NCBI GenBank assembly: GCA_900465675.1
Contig: UBJR01000011.1
Coordinates: forward strand, 62,001-126,000
DNA: 64,000 nucleotides
Direction: 5' to 3'
From: Hyphomicrobiales bacterium
Lineage (GTDB): Bacteria; Pseudomonadota; Alphaproteobacteria; Rhizobiales; Rhizobiaceae
Position 1 is the stretch's first letter, and every line of letters begins with the position of its first letter. Made by a program: the position numbers and the translations under genes. Below are positions 17,472 through 25,996 of this stretch, one piece after another. The notes beneath the pieces were generated by a model, which saw nothing but the letters and a program-made list of their open reading frames with translations, was not told the DNA's origin and searched no databases.

Positions 17472-18842
17472 CTACCGGGAGCCGGCTCCGCCGCGATATT
17501 GCGCGGCCGAATGGGTCGATGGCAGGCGTGCCGTGCCGAACAGCTTCTCGCGGTAGGTTCCTTCTGCGTATGACGTCTTGTAGACCCCCTTCTCCTGAAG
17601 AACAGGGATCAGCAGATCGATGACATCCTCGATGCTCTCAGGCGCAATGGTACGCGACAGATTGAAGCCCGCCACGCCGGTCTCGCCGCTCCAGCCGATC
17701 AGCATATCGGCAATCTCTTCGGCCGAGCCCACCCATGGGGTCTGGCGGCTGCCCAGCACCATCTGCTCGAGAAGTTTGCGGCGCGTCCATTGCGGACCCG
17801 CCGCCTTATTGATGATCTCGACATTGGAGACGATCGCCTGGCTCTTGCCCGTCTCAATCGGCTCATCGATATCGTATTTCGAAAAATCGATACCAAGCGA
17901 TGCGGCCGCATGCACCAGCGCCGCTTCGGAACTGACGTAGCGCTTGTATTCCTCGAACTTTTCCTGCGCTTCGGCATTGGTTTTGCCGAGAACGAGGCTG
18001 GCGCCAAGGAACACCTTGACGTCCTCAGCCGAGCGGCCTTTCGCTTGCGCCCGCGCCTTGATGTCGGCGGTGATACTGCGGACATCCTCCTTCTTCTGGC
18101 CGTTGACGAAGACGCATTCCGCATGGGTCGCTGCAAATTCGCGCCCGCGCGGCGAAGAACCCGCCTGATAAAGCACCGGCGTGCGCTGTGGCGACGGCGA
18201 GCAGAGATGCATCGCATCGACCTTGTATTGCGGTCCTTCGTGGTGGATCACGCGAACCTTTGACGGATCGGCAAACATCGCATTCCGGCGATCGGCAATA
18301 ACGGCGTCGTCGTCCCAGGATCCTTCCCAAAGCTTGTAAACCAGCGACATATATTCGTCGGCGAGATCGTAACGGTCGTCATGCGCGGTCTGACCCTTGA
18401 GGCCGATGGCGCGGGCGGCGCTGTCGAGATAACCGGTGACGATATTCCAGCCGATGCGGCCGCCGGTAATGTGATCGAGCGTCGACATCCGCCGGGCAAA
18501 CAGAAACGGCTGCTCATAGGTGAGATTGCAGGTAACGCCGAAACCGAGATGCTTGGTGACCGCCGCCATCGCTGGGATGACGATCGTCGGATCATTGGCG
18601 GGGATCTGCACCCCGCCGCGCACCGCCGCATCCGGACTGCCGCCATAGACGTCATACACACCAAGGACATCGGCAAAGAAGATGCCGTCGAACAGACCGG
18701 ATTCGAGCTTCTTCGCGTATTCCATCCAATATTGCAGATCGTTGACGCGGTCAGACTGGTCCCGCGGATGCGTCCACATGCCCTGCTGGATGTGGCCCGG
18801 GCAGACCATATCGAAGGCATTCAGATGGATCTGGCGAGGCAT
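17472..18842 (-). CDS. LLM-class flavin-dependent monooxygenase (NtaA/SnaA/DszA type)
   Basis: 456 residues. ATG 18842 is preferred because AGGGGA is seven bases upstream and the N-terminus PRQIHLNAFDM then aligns with the paralogue at 42127 (TREIRLNAFDM). TIM-barrel luciferase-like fold: FDGIFFADVLGVYDVYGG, GVTCNLTYEQPFLFARRMST, DHITGGRIGWNIVTGYL, PVLYQAGSSPRGREFAATHAECVF are all typical of the NtaA/SnaA/DszA branch. These use FMNH2 and O2 to attack organosulfur, aminopolycarboxylate or similar molecules; the substrate here is unknown. First gene of the operon with flavin reductase and MFS, 205 bases after the XRE-cupin regulator. Confidence 0.85.
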   Translation of the reverse strand: MPRQIHLNAFDMVCPGHIQQGMWTHPRDQSDRVNDLQYWMEYAKKLESGLFDGIFFADVLGVYDVYGGSPDAAVRGGVQIPANDPTIVIPAMAAVTKHLGFGVTCNLTYEQPFLFARRMSTLDHITGGRIGWNIVTGYLDSAARAIGLKGQTAHDDRYDLADEYMSLVYKLWEGSWDDDAVIADRRNAMFADPSKVRVIHHEGPQYKVDAMHLCSPSPQRTPVLYQAGSSPRGREFAATHAECVFVNGQKKEDVRSITADIKARAQAKGRSAEDVKVFLGASLVLGKTNAEAQEKFEEYKRYVSSEAALVHAAASLGIDFSKYDIDEPIETGKSQAIVSNVEIINKAAGPQWTRRKLLEQMVLGSRQTPWVGSAEEIADMLIGWSGETGVAGFNLSRTIAPESIEDVIDLLIPVLQEKGVYKTSYAEGTYREKLFGTARLPSTHSAAQYRGGAGSR

Positions 18843-19014
18843 CATCGATTCCCCTATCTTGGCCAAGGCTCACAGTCGTCCACCATCGTGGATTATCTAT
18901 GCCAATATGATGGACATTCGATCTGTGTCAAGGCGGCATTTCCGTCCATACGGGACTGCAGGAAGCCGGCGCGGCAAGCGGTCCAGCGCAGCAGGCTTCA
19001 GTTTCCGCCATGCT

Positions 19015-19040
19015 GATCATACCACTATAGTAGCATGATC
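19015..19040. promoter_or_regulatory. 26-bp palindrome upstream of LLM operon
   Basis: GATCAT...ATGATC with centre CACTATAGT-like symmetry: 11 of 13 base pairs match. It lies between the XRE-cupin stop (19048) and the LLM monooxygenase start (18842). No T run follows on the minus strand, so it is more likely an operator than a terminator. Confidence 0.4.
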
Positions 19041-19047
19041 GACTCCG

Positions 19048-19608
19048 TCAGGCCTCACGAAGAACGATCACCGCATAACGGCAGGGTTCGGCCGTTTCAT
19101 TCCGGAAGATGCAATCGTTGGGAGGGCCGAGTTCGAGGCAATCCCCTTCCCGCATCTCATGGCGGACGCCGCCTTCGATGAAGACAAGTTCGCCCGCCAG
19201 CACCCAGACGAGGTGCTTGCGATTGGCATAGGACGAGGCGGGAAAGCCCGATTCCTTGCCCGGCGGGAAATCGACATCGATCACATCGATCGGCGTCACC
19301 GATCGCGGCGAGACATGGCGGCGCGCATAACCGGTAACGGGATCGATCCAGACCGGCTGGTCGTCCTTGCGCAGCAACATCCCTTCCTGCATCTCGGCAC
19401 GCACCATCAGTGTCGACATGCTGATCTCGAAAGCGCCTGACAAACGGGCCAAAAGCATTGCCGTCGGGCTTGCCTCGCCGCGCTCGACCTTGTGGATCAT
19501 CGCGCGGGAAACACCTGAGCGTTTCGCGAGCTCGGTCAGCGACCAGCCGCGAATTTCCCGTTCAATACGCACCCGCGCGCCGAGGCGCTCATCGATTTTA
19601 TCCAGCAT
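19048..19608 (-). CDS. XRE-family regulator with C-terminal cupin domain
   Basis: 186 residues from ATG 19608; longer in-frame starts add an unusual leader and would run into the bioB promoter. The helix-turn-helix is at about residues 10-60 (IRGWSLTELAKRSGVSRAMI then KVERGEASPTAMLLARL). The C-terminal cupin (about 110-180) has KHLVWVLAGELVFIEGGVRH and a GDCLELGPPNDCIF strand. This fused layout is a common small-molecule-sensing repressor family. Same strand and upstream of the LLM/flavin reductase/MFS operon, divergent from bioB; the operon is the most likely target. The effector is unknown. Confidence 0.82.
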   Translation of the reverse strand: MLDKIDERLGARVRIEREIRGWSLTELAKRSGVSRAMIHKVERGEASPTAMLLARLSGAFEISMSTLMVRAEMQEGMLLRKDDQPVWIDPVTGYARRHVSPRSVTPIDVIDVDFPPGKESGFPASSYANRKHLVWVLAGELVFIEGGVRHEMREGDCLELGPPNDCIFRNETAEPCRYAVIVLREA

Positions 19609-19748
19609 GACGACATCACTAACGCGTGCCACCGGCCGCCGCAACTCGGGTTCCGCGGGCTGCAGCCGCACTAAAGACAGTAAAGCCAGCGGGCGAGCTT
19701 CCGCCTCAACCGGCCAGAAATCGCACTCCGGAATTACGGCTTGCCAAA

Positions 19749-19758
19749 TTATCGATAA
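19749..19758. promoter_or_regulatory. BioR-type box 1 (TTATCGATAA)
   Basis: A perfect 10-bp palindrome matching the alphaproteobacterial BioR consensus TTATMKATAA, 43 bases before the bioB ATG, in the XRE/bioB divergent region. BioR is a GntR-type repressor of biotin synthesis genes. No bioR gene is recognised in this window. Confidence 0.7.
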
Positions 19759-19800
19759 AATATATTTTCTATCCATAATTTTAATCTTGAGGCGACAAGA

Positions 19801-20802
19801 ATGCCAGAAATCGTTCGGAATACCGAGTTTGAAGCACGTCACGCTCCGCACAAACCGACCAAAACGTTAGACAACGCAAAACTTATCTATAATTTACCGT
19901 TTAATGATCTACTCTTCCGGGCGCAAACCGTTCATCGCGCCAATTTCGATCCCAATGCCGTGCAGATGAGCCGGCTCCTCTCGATCAAGACGGGGGGATG
20001 TGCGGAAGATTGCGGATACTGCAGCCAGTCGGCGCACAATCCGACCGGGCTAAAGGCGTCGAAGCTGATGGAGGTCGAGCGCGTTCTCGCGGAGGCGCGC
20101 AAGGCAAGGGATGCCGGGGCGACTCGCTATTGCATGGGGGCCGCCTGGCGCAGCCCGAAGGATCGCGATCTGGACACGCTGACCGCCATGGTCGAGGGCG
20201 TGAAGGCGCTTGGCATGGAAAGCTGCATGACGCTCGGCATGCTCTCGGCCACGCAGGCAGACAGGCTCGCAGAAGCGGGCCTCGACTACTACAATCACAA
20301 CATCGATACGTCCGAGCGCTTCTACTCCGAAATCATCACCACACGGAGCTTCGAAGACCGGCTCGATACGCTGGAGACTGTGCGGGCTGCCGGCATCAAG
20401 GTCTGTGCTGGAGGCATCCTGGGGATGGGCGAAACGGTCGATGACCGGATCTCCATGCTGCTGACGCTCGCAAACCTGCCGGTGGCGCCGGAGAGCGTTC
20501 CGATCAATCAGCTGATCGCGATCCCCGGCTCGAAGCTGGAACATGCCGCCCCTGTCGACCCGATCGATTTCATCCGCACGATAGCACTCGCGCGCATTCT
20601 GATGCCGACATCCCACCTGCGGCTCTCGGCCGGACGGACGGAGATGAGCGACGAAATGCAGGCACTCTGTTTCTTCGCCGGCGCCAATTCGATCTTCGTC
20701 GGCGATACGCTGCTGACGACGGATAATCCCGGCGAAGACCACGACACGTCGCTCTTCCGACGCCTCGGCCTGTCGCCAATGCAACTGGAGCCGGCGCTGT
20801 GA
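19801..20802 (+). CDS. bioB: Biotin synthase
   Basis: 333 residues. ATG 19801 has GAGG eight bases upstream. Radical SAM enzyme that inserts sulfur into dethiobiotin. The CxxxCxxC cluster ligands are C67, C71 and C74 (GGCAEDCGYCSQS); YNHNIDTS, GGILGMGET and LSAGRTEM are diagnostic. The N-terminal LPFNDLLFRAQTVHR block means translation must begin upstream of the second BioR box, which therefore lies inside the coding sequence. First gene of bioBFDAZ; the stop overlaps the bioF start (GTGA). Confidence 0.97.
   Translation: MPEIVRNTEFEARHAPHKPTKTLDNAKLIYNLPFNDLLFRAQTVHRANFDPNAVQMSRLLSIKTGGCAEDCGYCSQSAHNPTGLKASKLMEVERVLAEARKARDAGATRYCMGAAWRSPKDRDLDTLTAMVEGVKALGMESCMTLGMLSATQADRLAEAGLDYYNHNIDTSERFYSEIITTRSFEDRLDTLETVRAAGIKVCAGGILGMGETVDDRISMLLTLANLPVAPESVPINQLIAIPGSKLEHAAPVDPIDFIRTIALARILMPTSHLRLSAGRTEMSDEMQALCFFAGANSIFVGDTLLTTDNPGEDHDTSLFRRLGLSPMQLEPAL
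19883..19892. promoter_or_regulatory. BioR-type box 2 (TTATCTATAA), inside bioB
   Basis: Matches the BioR consensus TTATMKATAA. It lies at bioB codons 28-31, encoding LIYN just before the conserved PFNDLL motif, 134 bases downstream of box 1. A promoter-proximal intragenic site could act by roadblock or looping. Confidence 0.5.
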
Positions 20803-21944
20803 CCGCAGCGATACTCGCCGGCTATATTGTGACACTGGATGGCCTGCAGCGAAAGACACGCCTGCGCCATCTGGCCCCGCAGCGCGGCGCCGATTTCACC
20901 TCCAACGACTTTCTCGCTCTGGCCGGTGCGCCACGTCTCAAGGCGGCGATCGCTGCGGCCATGGAGCGGGGCATTCCCGTTGGCGCAGGGGGATCTCGGC
21001 TGCTACGCGGCAATCATCCCGAACACGAGGCGCTGGAGACCGAAGCAGCAGCCTTCTTCGGGGCGGAGCGCGTGCTCTATTTTGGCAGCGGCTATGCCGC
21101 CAATTCCGCGCTTTTCTCGACGCTTCCGAAGCGTGAGGATCTGATCGTCCATGATGCGCTGATCCATGCGAGCGCGCATGAAGGCATCGAAGCCAGCAAG
21201 GCGGCCTCGACCGCCGTCGCTCACAACGATGCCGATGCTTTCGACGACGCGATCGGGAAATGGCGCAAGCAGGGTGGCCGGGGCCATCCCTGGGTTGCCG
21301 TCGAAAGCCTCTACTCCATGGATGGCGACCGCGCACCGCTCGCGGCATTTGCTGACATTGCCGAACGTCACGACGGCTTTCTGGTCATCGACGAGGCGCA
21401 CGCGACCGGCGTGCTCGGCCCAGGCGGACGGGGGCTGGCGGCCGGGCTTGAGGGCCGGGAGAATGTGCTGGCGCTTCATACTTGCGGCAAGGCGCTCGGC
21501 GTTTCCGGCGCTTTGCTTGCCGCTCCCCGGGCGCTTGCCGACTACCTCGTCAACCGCGCCCGCGCCTTCATTTATTCGACGGCGCCCTCGCCGCTCATGG
21601 CGGCCGGCGTGCGCGAGGCGCTGCGGATGGTCGAGGATGAACCGGAGCGGCGCATCAGCCTTCAGCAACTGGTTTCGTTCGCCGGCGACGAACTGAAGAG
21701 TCGGCTTGGCGTCCAGCCGAGCGGATCGCAGATCCAGCCGGTGATCATCGGTGGCAATGCGCAGGCGGTCCGAATTGCGGACCGTCTGCAGGATCATGGT
21801 TTCGACATCCGCGCCATTCGCCCGCCCACGGTACCCGATGGCACCGCGCGGCTGCGCCTGTCGATCACACTCAATACAGACCGCGACCGGATCGCCAGCA
21901 TGATCGATTGCCTCGCCGCCGTCATGGAGGAAAACAATAGATGA
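20799..21944 (+). CDS. bioF: 8-amino-7-oxononanoate synthase
   Basis: 381 residues from the GTG at 20799 that overlaps the bioB stop. Alpha-oxoamine synthase, PLP-dependent; it condenses pimeloyl-ACP/CoA with alanine. Typical blocks: DFTSNDFLALAGAPRL, GAGGSRLLRGNHPEHEALE, FGSGYAANSALFSTL, VIDEAHATGVLGPGGRGL, and the PLP lysine K231 in HTCGKALG. Cytoplasmic. Overlaps bioD by ATGA, so the operon is translationally coupled. Confidence 0.95.
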   Translation: MTAAILAGYIVTLDGLQRKTRLRHLAPQRGADFTSNDFLALAGAPRLKAAIAAAMERGIPVGAGGSRLLRGNHPEHEALETEAAAFFGAERVLYFGSGYAANSALFSTLPKREDLIVHDALIHASAHEGIEASKAASTAVAHNDADAFDDAIGKWRKQGGRGHPWVAVESLYSMDGDRAPLAAFADIAERHDGFLVIDEAHATGVLGPGGRGLAAGLEGRENVLALHTCGKALGVSGALLAAPRALADYLVNRARAFIYSTAPSPLMAAGVREALRMVEDEPERRISLQQLVSFAGDELKSRLGVQPSGSQIQPVIIGGNAQAVRIADRLQDHGFDIRAIRPPTVPDGTARLRLSITLNTDRDRIASMIDCLAAVMEENNR

Positions 21945-22579
21945 CACCGCGTTTCGTGGTCTCCGGCACGGATACCGGCATCGGCAAGACCGTCTTTGCG
22001 GCGGGCCTAGCCGGTGCGCTCGGCGCCCATTACTGGAAGCCGGTGCAATCCGGCCTCGAGGATGAGACTGATAGCCAGACCGTCGCCCGGCTCAGCGGAT
22101 TGCCATCAGGCCATATCGTGCCTGAAGCCTATCGTCTCACAGCGCCCTTATCGCCGCATCTTTCCGCGCGGATTGATGGGATCGAGATCGATATAGGCAA
22201 GCTTCTGCCACCCGAATGCAAAGGGCCGCTGGTCATCGAGGGCGCGGGCGGTCTGCTGGTGCCGCTGACGGCTACCACCGTCTTTGCCGATGTCTTCGCG
22301 CCGTGGCGCATTCCCGTCATTCTCTGCGCACGAACGGCACTTGGCACGATCAATCACACGCTGCTCTCCCTCGAGGCGCTGCGCCATCGCGCCATCCCGA
22401 TTTGCGGCGTTGCCTTCATCGGGCCCGAGAACGCGGACACACAGGCGACGATCGCCACCATCGGACAGGTCGATATTCTGGGGCGACTGCCGATGCTGGA
22501 CAATCTGACGCGTGAAAGCCTCGCCCAGGCATTTCGCGAGAATTTCGATACGCGGCTGATGCTGGAGAACTGCGCATGA
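21941..22579 (+). CDS. bioD: Dethiobiotin synthetase
   Basis: 212 residues. ATP-dependent carboxylation and ring closure of diaminopelargonic acid to dethiobiotin. P-loop GTDTGIGKT at residues 9-17, followed by YWKPVQSGL with the conserved substrate-binding lysine, and VIEGAGGLLVPL. Length and motifs are normal for the family. ATGA overlaps on both sides (bioF and bioA). Confidence 0.95.
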   Translation: MTPRFVVSGTDTGIGKTVFAAGLAGALGAHYWKPVQSGLEDETDSQTVARLSGLPSGHIVPEAYRLTAPLSPHLSARIDGIEIDIGKLLPPECKGPLVIEGAGGLLVPLTATTVFADVFAPWRIPVILCARTALGTINHTLLSLEALRHRAIPICGVAFIGPENADTQATIATIGQVDILGRLPMLDNLTRESLAQAFRENFDTRLMLENCA

Positions 22580-23847
22580 GCCGCTCTCCCGTCTGGCACC
22601 CGTTCACCCAGCACGCCCTCGAACCGGCGATGAGGCGCATCGTAAAGACAGAAGGCAGTTCTCTTTTCGACGAGGATGGCAATCGTATTCTGGATGCGAT
22701 CTCTTCCTGGTGGGTCATCACCCATGGCCATCGCCACCCGGCCATCATGGCCGCGATCCGCGAGGCGACAGAGGTCTACGACCAGGTGATCTTTGCTGAA
22801 TTCACGCATGAGCCAGCCGAAGCGCTGGCGGAAGGCTTGCTCGCCTTCGCTCCACCCGGTTTGCAGCACGTCTTCTATTCCGACAGCGGCTCGACCGCCG
22901 TGGAAGTCGCGATCAAGATGGCGCTCGGCACCTTTCACAATCGCGGTATCGCGCGCGACCGCATCGTGGTGATGGAACACGCCTATCACGGCGACACGAT
23001 CGGCACGATGTCGGCGGGAGAACGCGGCGTCTTCAACGCGCCGTTCGAACCCCTGCTCTTCGGCGTCGATCGCCTGCCTTTTCCCGAAGCCGGCCGCGAG
23101 CAGGAAACGCTTGATGCTTTCGAACGCTTCTGCCGCGCCGAAAGGACCGCCGCCATTCTCATCGAGCCGCTGGTGCTTGGCGCAGGCGGCATGAAATTCT
23201 ATGCAAGCGGCGTTCTCGCCTCTCTGAAGGAAATCGCCGGGCGGTATGGCGTGCTGTTTATCGCCGACGAGGTGATGACCGGCTGGGGCCGGACTGGAAC
23301 CCGCTTCGCCTGCGAGCAGGCGGGCGTCAACCCCGATATCCTCTGCACCTCGAAGGGCCTGACCGGTGGCGCCCTGCCGCTGGCGGCAACGCTCTGCACG
23401 CCGGATATTTTCGAGGCGCATCTGTCCTCAGATCGGCGCAAGACCTTTTTTCACTCGAGCTCCTACACGGCGAACCCCATCGCCTGTGCCGCGGCTGTGG
23501 CCAACCTGAAGATCTGGCGCGACGAGCCTGTCGACGCAAGGATCGATGCGCTGGCCGCGCAGCATTCGGCCCACCTGAAACGCTTCGAAAACGACCCGCG
23601 ATTTACGGGCGTCAGGCAATGCGGAACGATCGCTGCCCTGGATCTCGTGGTCCCTGCGGGCGGCTATCTCGCCGAGGCCGGCCCGCATCTACGGCGGCTG
23701 TTCCGCGAGCGCGGGTTGCTCGTGCGACCGCTTGGCAATGTCATCTACCTGATGCCGCCCTATTGCACGACTGGGGCGGACCTTGCCGCCGCCTATGACG
23801 CCATCGACGAGGTGGCTTCGCTCGCCCTGGCAAAGGTGGGGTCGTGA
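22576..23847 (+). CDS. bioA: Adenosylmethionine-8-amino-7-oxononanoate aminotransferase
   Basis: 423 residues. PLP aminotransferase that uses SAM as amino donor to make diaminopelargonic acid. Motifs: WHPFTQH at the N-terminus, ISSWWVITHGHRHP, FYSDSGSTAVEVAIKMAL, HAYHGDTIGTMS, LFIADEVMTGWGRTGT and the PLP lysine K260 in CTSKGLTGG. The paired WHPFTQ and DAISSWW are specific to BioA rather than other class III aminotransferases. Coupled to bioD and bioZ through overlapping start/stop codons. Confidence 0.96.
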   Translation: MSRSPVWHPFTQHALEPAMRRIVKTEGSSLFDEDGNRILDAISSWWVITHGHRHPAIMAAIREATEVYDQVIFAEFTHEPAEALAEGLLAFAPPGLQHVFYSDSGSTAVEVAIKMALGTFHNRGIARDRIVVMEHAYHGDTIGTMSAGERGVFNAPFEPLLFGVDRLPFPEAGREQETLDAFERFCRAERTAAILIEPLVLGAGGMKFYASGVLASLKEIAGRYGVLFIADEVMTGWGRTGTRFACEQAGVNPDILCTSKGLTGGALPLAATLCTPDIFEAHLSSDRRKTFFHSSSYTANPIACAAAVANLKIWRDEPVDARIDALAAQHSAHLKRFENDPRFTGVRQCGTIAALDLVVPAGGYLAEAGPHLRRLFRERGLLVRPLGNVIYLMPPYCTTGADLAAAYDAIDEVASLALAKVGS

Positions 23848-24833
23848 CGGCGCTTCTTTCCTCCAGGCTCGCAGGCTTCGGCCACGCCGTCCCGTCGCGT
23901 ATTGTCCACAATGCGGAGATTGAAAACCGGCTGTGCCTGGAGGATGGCTGGATCGAACGGCGCACCGGCATCCGATCGCGCTACTGGGCAAGCGAGGGTG
24001 ACACGCTGACTGGCCTTGCCACGGCAGCCGGCCGGATGGCGATCAGTAATTCCGGTCTTGCAGCTGACGATGTGGCCCTCACCCTTCTTGCGACCTCGAC
24101 GCCCGATCATCTGTTGCCGCCGTCTGCGCCGCTTCTGGCCCACAAGCTCGGGCTCAGGAATTCCGGCGCGATCGACCTTGCCGGGGCCTGTTCCGGCTTT
24201 CTCTATGCGCTGACGCTGGCGGATGGTTTCGTGCGCGCCCAGGGGCGGCCGGTGCTGGTCGTCGCTGCCAACATTCTCAGCCGCCGGATCAATCCTGCCG
24301 AACGCGCCAGCGCCGTGCTTTTCGCCGACGGCGCGGGAGCCGTCGTGCTCGCGCCCTGCAGCGATGGGAGAAGCGGCCTCAAGGCCGCCGCGCTGGCGTC
24401 CGATGGTAGCGGCTATGATCTGATCGGCATTCCGGCGGGCGGGAGCTCCAAACCGTTCACGCGGCAGACGCCGGGCGATGAAATGCTGATGTCGATGCGC
24501 GACGGGCGCGAGGTCTTCTCCCGTGCCGTCGAACTGATGACAAGGACGTCGCTTCAGGCCGTCGCCCAGTCCACCGGGACCATTTCGGCCATAGACCGTT
24601 TCATTCCGCATCAGGCGAATGCACGTCTTTCCGATGCCATCCGCCGCAATCTGGCGATCGAGGAAAGCAAGGCCGTCAGCACGATCGCCGAATATGGCAA
24701 TTCTTCCGCTGCAACCATACCGCTTTCACTCTCGGTCGAGAACAGCAGACGGCCGTTCGCGCCAGGAGAGAACCTTCTGATGACCGCGGCAGGCGCGGGT
24801 CTGGCTGGCGGGGCAGTCGTCTTTGCGATGTGA
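23844..24833 (+). CDS. bioZ: BioZ, KAS III-like enzyme of pimeloyl precursor synthesis
   Basis: 329 residues from the GTG overlapping the bioA stop. Fold and motifs of beta-ketoacyl-ACP synthase III: catalytic triad C116 (GACSGF), H256 (FIPHQAN) and N286 (YGNSSAAT). In Agrobacterium BioZ condenses glutaryl-CoA with malonyl-ACP, starting pimeloyl-ACP synthesis from lysine-derived glutarate and replacing BioC/BioH; operon position here makes the same role very likely. Distinct from the housekeeping FabH, which normally sits with plsX. Last gene of the bio operon. Confidence 0.92.
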   Translation: MTALLSSRLAGFGHAVPSRIVHNAEIENRLCLEDGWIERRTGIRSRYWASEGDTLTGLATAAGRMAISNSGLAADDVALTLLATSTPDHLLPPSAPLLAHKLGLRNSGAIDLAGACSGFLYALTLADGFVRAQGRPVLVVAANILSRRINPAERASAVLFADGAGAVVLAPCSDGRSGLKAAALASDGSGYDLIGIPAGGSSKPFTRQTPGDEMLMSMRDGREVFSRAVELMTRTSLQAVAQSTGTISAIDRFIPHQANARLSDAIRRNLAIEESKAVSTIAEYGNSSAATIPLSLSVENSRRPFAPGENLLMTAAGAGLAGGAVVFAM

Positions 24834-24854
24834 CCGGCCGTACAGCCGCCCTCA

Positions 24855-25067
24855 TCAAACCTGCGTGTTCTTGGAGATCAGCCACTCGCCGTTTTCATCC
24901 ATCTCGACGCGCTTGTTGCCGCGATAGAAAATCGGCCTCCCGGTCTTCTTGTCCATGGAAAAGCGGCTGGGGGTGTATTTCTGCTTCTCGCCGCCTTCGA
25001 TCGCCAGCGCCAGCGCTTCCTTGAACTTTCCGCCCTTGCACAGTGAAAGGAATTTGTTTTCGTCCAT
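24855..25067 (-). CDS. Small hypothetical protein
   Basis: 70 residues from ATG 25067, with AGGTG six bases upstream; a longer frame to 25160 has no good site. Charged and soluble: DENKFLSLCKGGKFKEALAL, then SRFSMDKKTGRPIFYRGNKR and a terminal GEWLISKN. The middle looks like a small beta hairpin with repeated basic residues. No known family recognised. Convergent with bioZ (21 bases between stops). Confidence 0.55.
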   Translation of the reverse strand: MDENKFLSLCKGGKFKEALALAIEGGEKQKYTPSRFSMDKKTGRPIFYRGNKRVEMDENGEWLISKNTQV

Positions 25068-25244
25068 GATAGCACCTGATTGAGCCGGCTGAATGATATA
25101 GGGCGCCTCATTACCAAGACTCATGGCAATGGAACAGTGTTTCCTGAAGCGCGTCCGCAATCCGTTAGCGTGGCGAGAAAAAACGGACCGTTATCGGGAT
25201 CGGTTCAACTTAAATCGGGCACAATCTCCGCGCAGTCACGTCCT

Positions 25245-25904
25245 ATGAGCTCCCGATCGTTTCGACGCCGAATTGCTGCTGCAACCCTGCTTTTCATGGG
25301 CGGGGTGCCGACGGGCGCGCTTGCCCATCCACACATCTTCGTCGATGCCAAGTTCGAAGCAGTAGCGGGCGCCGATGGCAGCCTCGGCGAATTGCGCGAT
25401 ACCTGGCGCTTCGACGAGGTCTTCTCGTCCTCGGTGTTGCTGGATTTCGACAAGAACGGCAATTCGAAGCTTGAACCTGCCGAACTGACCGCTGTCGCAA
25501 AGACGGTGCGCAAGTCACTGGCGCAATACGACTATTACACCAAGATTACCATCAACGGCAAAGCCATCAAGCTTGCCGAGCCCGATGTGATGCACGCGGC
25601 CTATGAGGACGGATCGCTGATCCTGTCGTTCACGCAGAAGCCCGTGGAGCGGACACCGCTGAAGGGACTGATGGTATTCGGCGTTTACGATCCGTCGCTC
25701 TACACGGCGCTCGATTTCGGAAGCGATGCGGATCTGAAAACATCCGGCGACGGTTTCAACCGCTGCACGCGAAAGGTCGTCCGGCCGGATTCAAAGCAGA
25801 TTCTGGCCGAAAACCAGGCAATGCTGACCACGCTGTTCTTCAACGATCCGATGGGCAGCGACTACTCTCAGATCGTCGCGACAAGACTGGAAGTGCGGTG
25901 TTAA
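25245..25904 (+). CDS. DUF1007 family periplasmic protein
   Basis: 219 residues from ATG 25245. Signal peptide (RIAAATLLFMGGVPTGALA) is followed by HPHIFVDAKFE, the hallmark start of DUF1007 proteins, and RFDEVFSSSVLLDFDKNGN, KLEPAEL, YYTKITINGK. The histidine-rich mature N-terminus suggests metal binding. DUF1007 genes usually precede a nickel/cobalt (RcnA/HoxN-like) permease as a periplasmic component; here no such permease follows, so the gene is isolated from its usual partner. Confidence 0.8.
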   Translation: MSSRSFRRRIAAATLLFMGGVPTGALAHPHIFVDAKFEAVAGADGSLGELRDTWRFDEVFSSSVLLDFDKNGNSKLEPAELTAVAKTVRKSLAQYDYYTKITINGKAIKLAEPDVMHAAYEDGSLILSFTQKPVERTPLKGLMVFGVYDPSLYTALDFGSDADLKTSGDGFNRCTRKVVRPDSKQILAENQAMLTTLFFNDPMGSDYSQIVATRLEVRC

Positions 25905-25996
25905 GACTTCTTCAACGCTGATGGATGAGCGTGGGTCAGATCTATCAAACCGTTCGGCGGCCGAATGCGCCGAGAGACTATCCGGGAGAATGCGCC

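Noticed and set aside
18893..18902. TTATCTATGC, a possible third BioR box before the LLM operon
   Set aside because: Only 8 of 10 positions fit and the symmetry of the right half is lost; the adjacent genes have no link to biotin.
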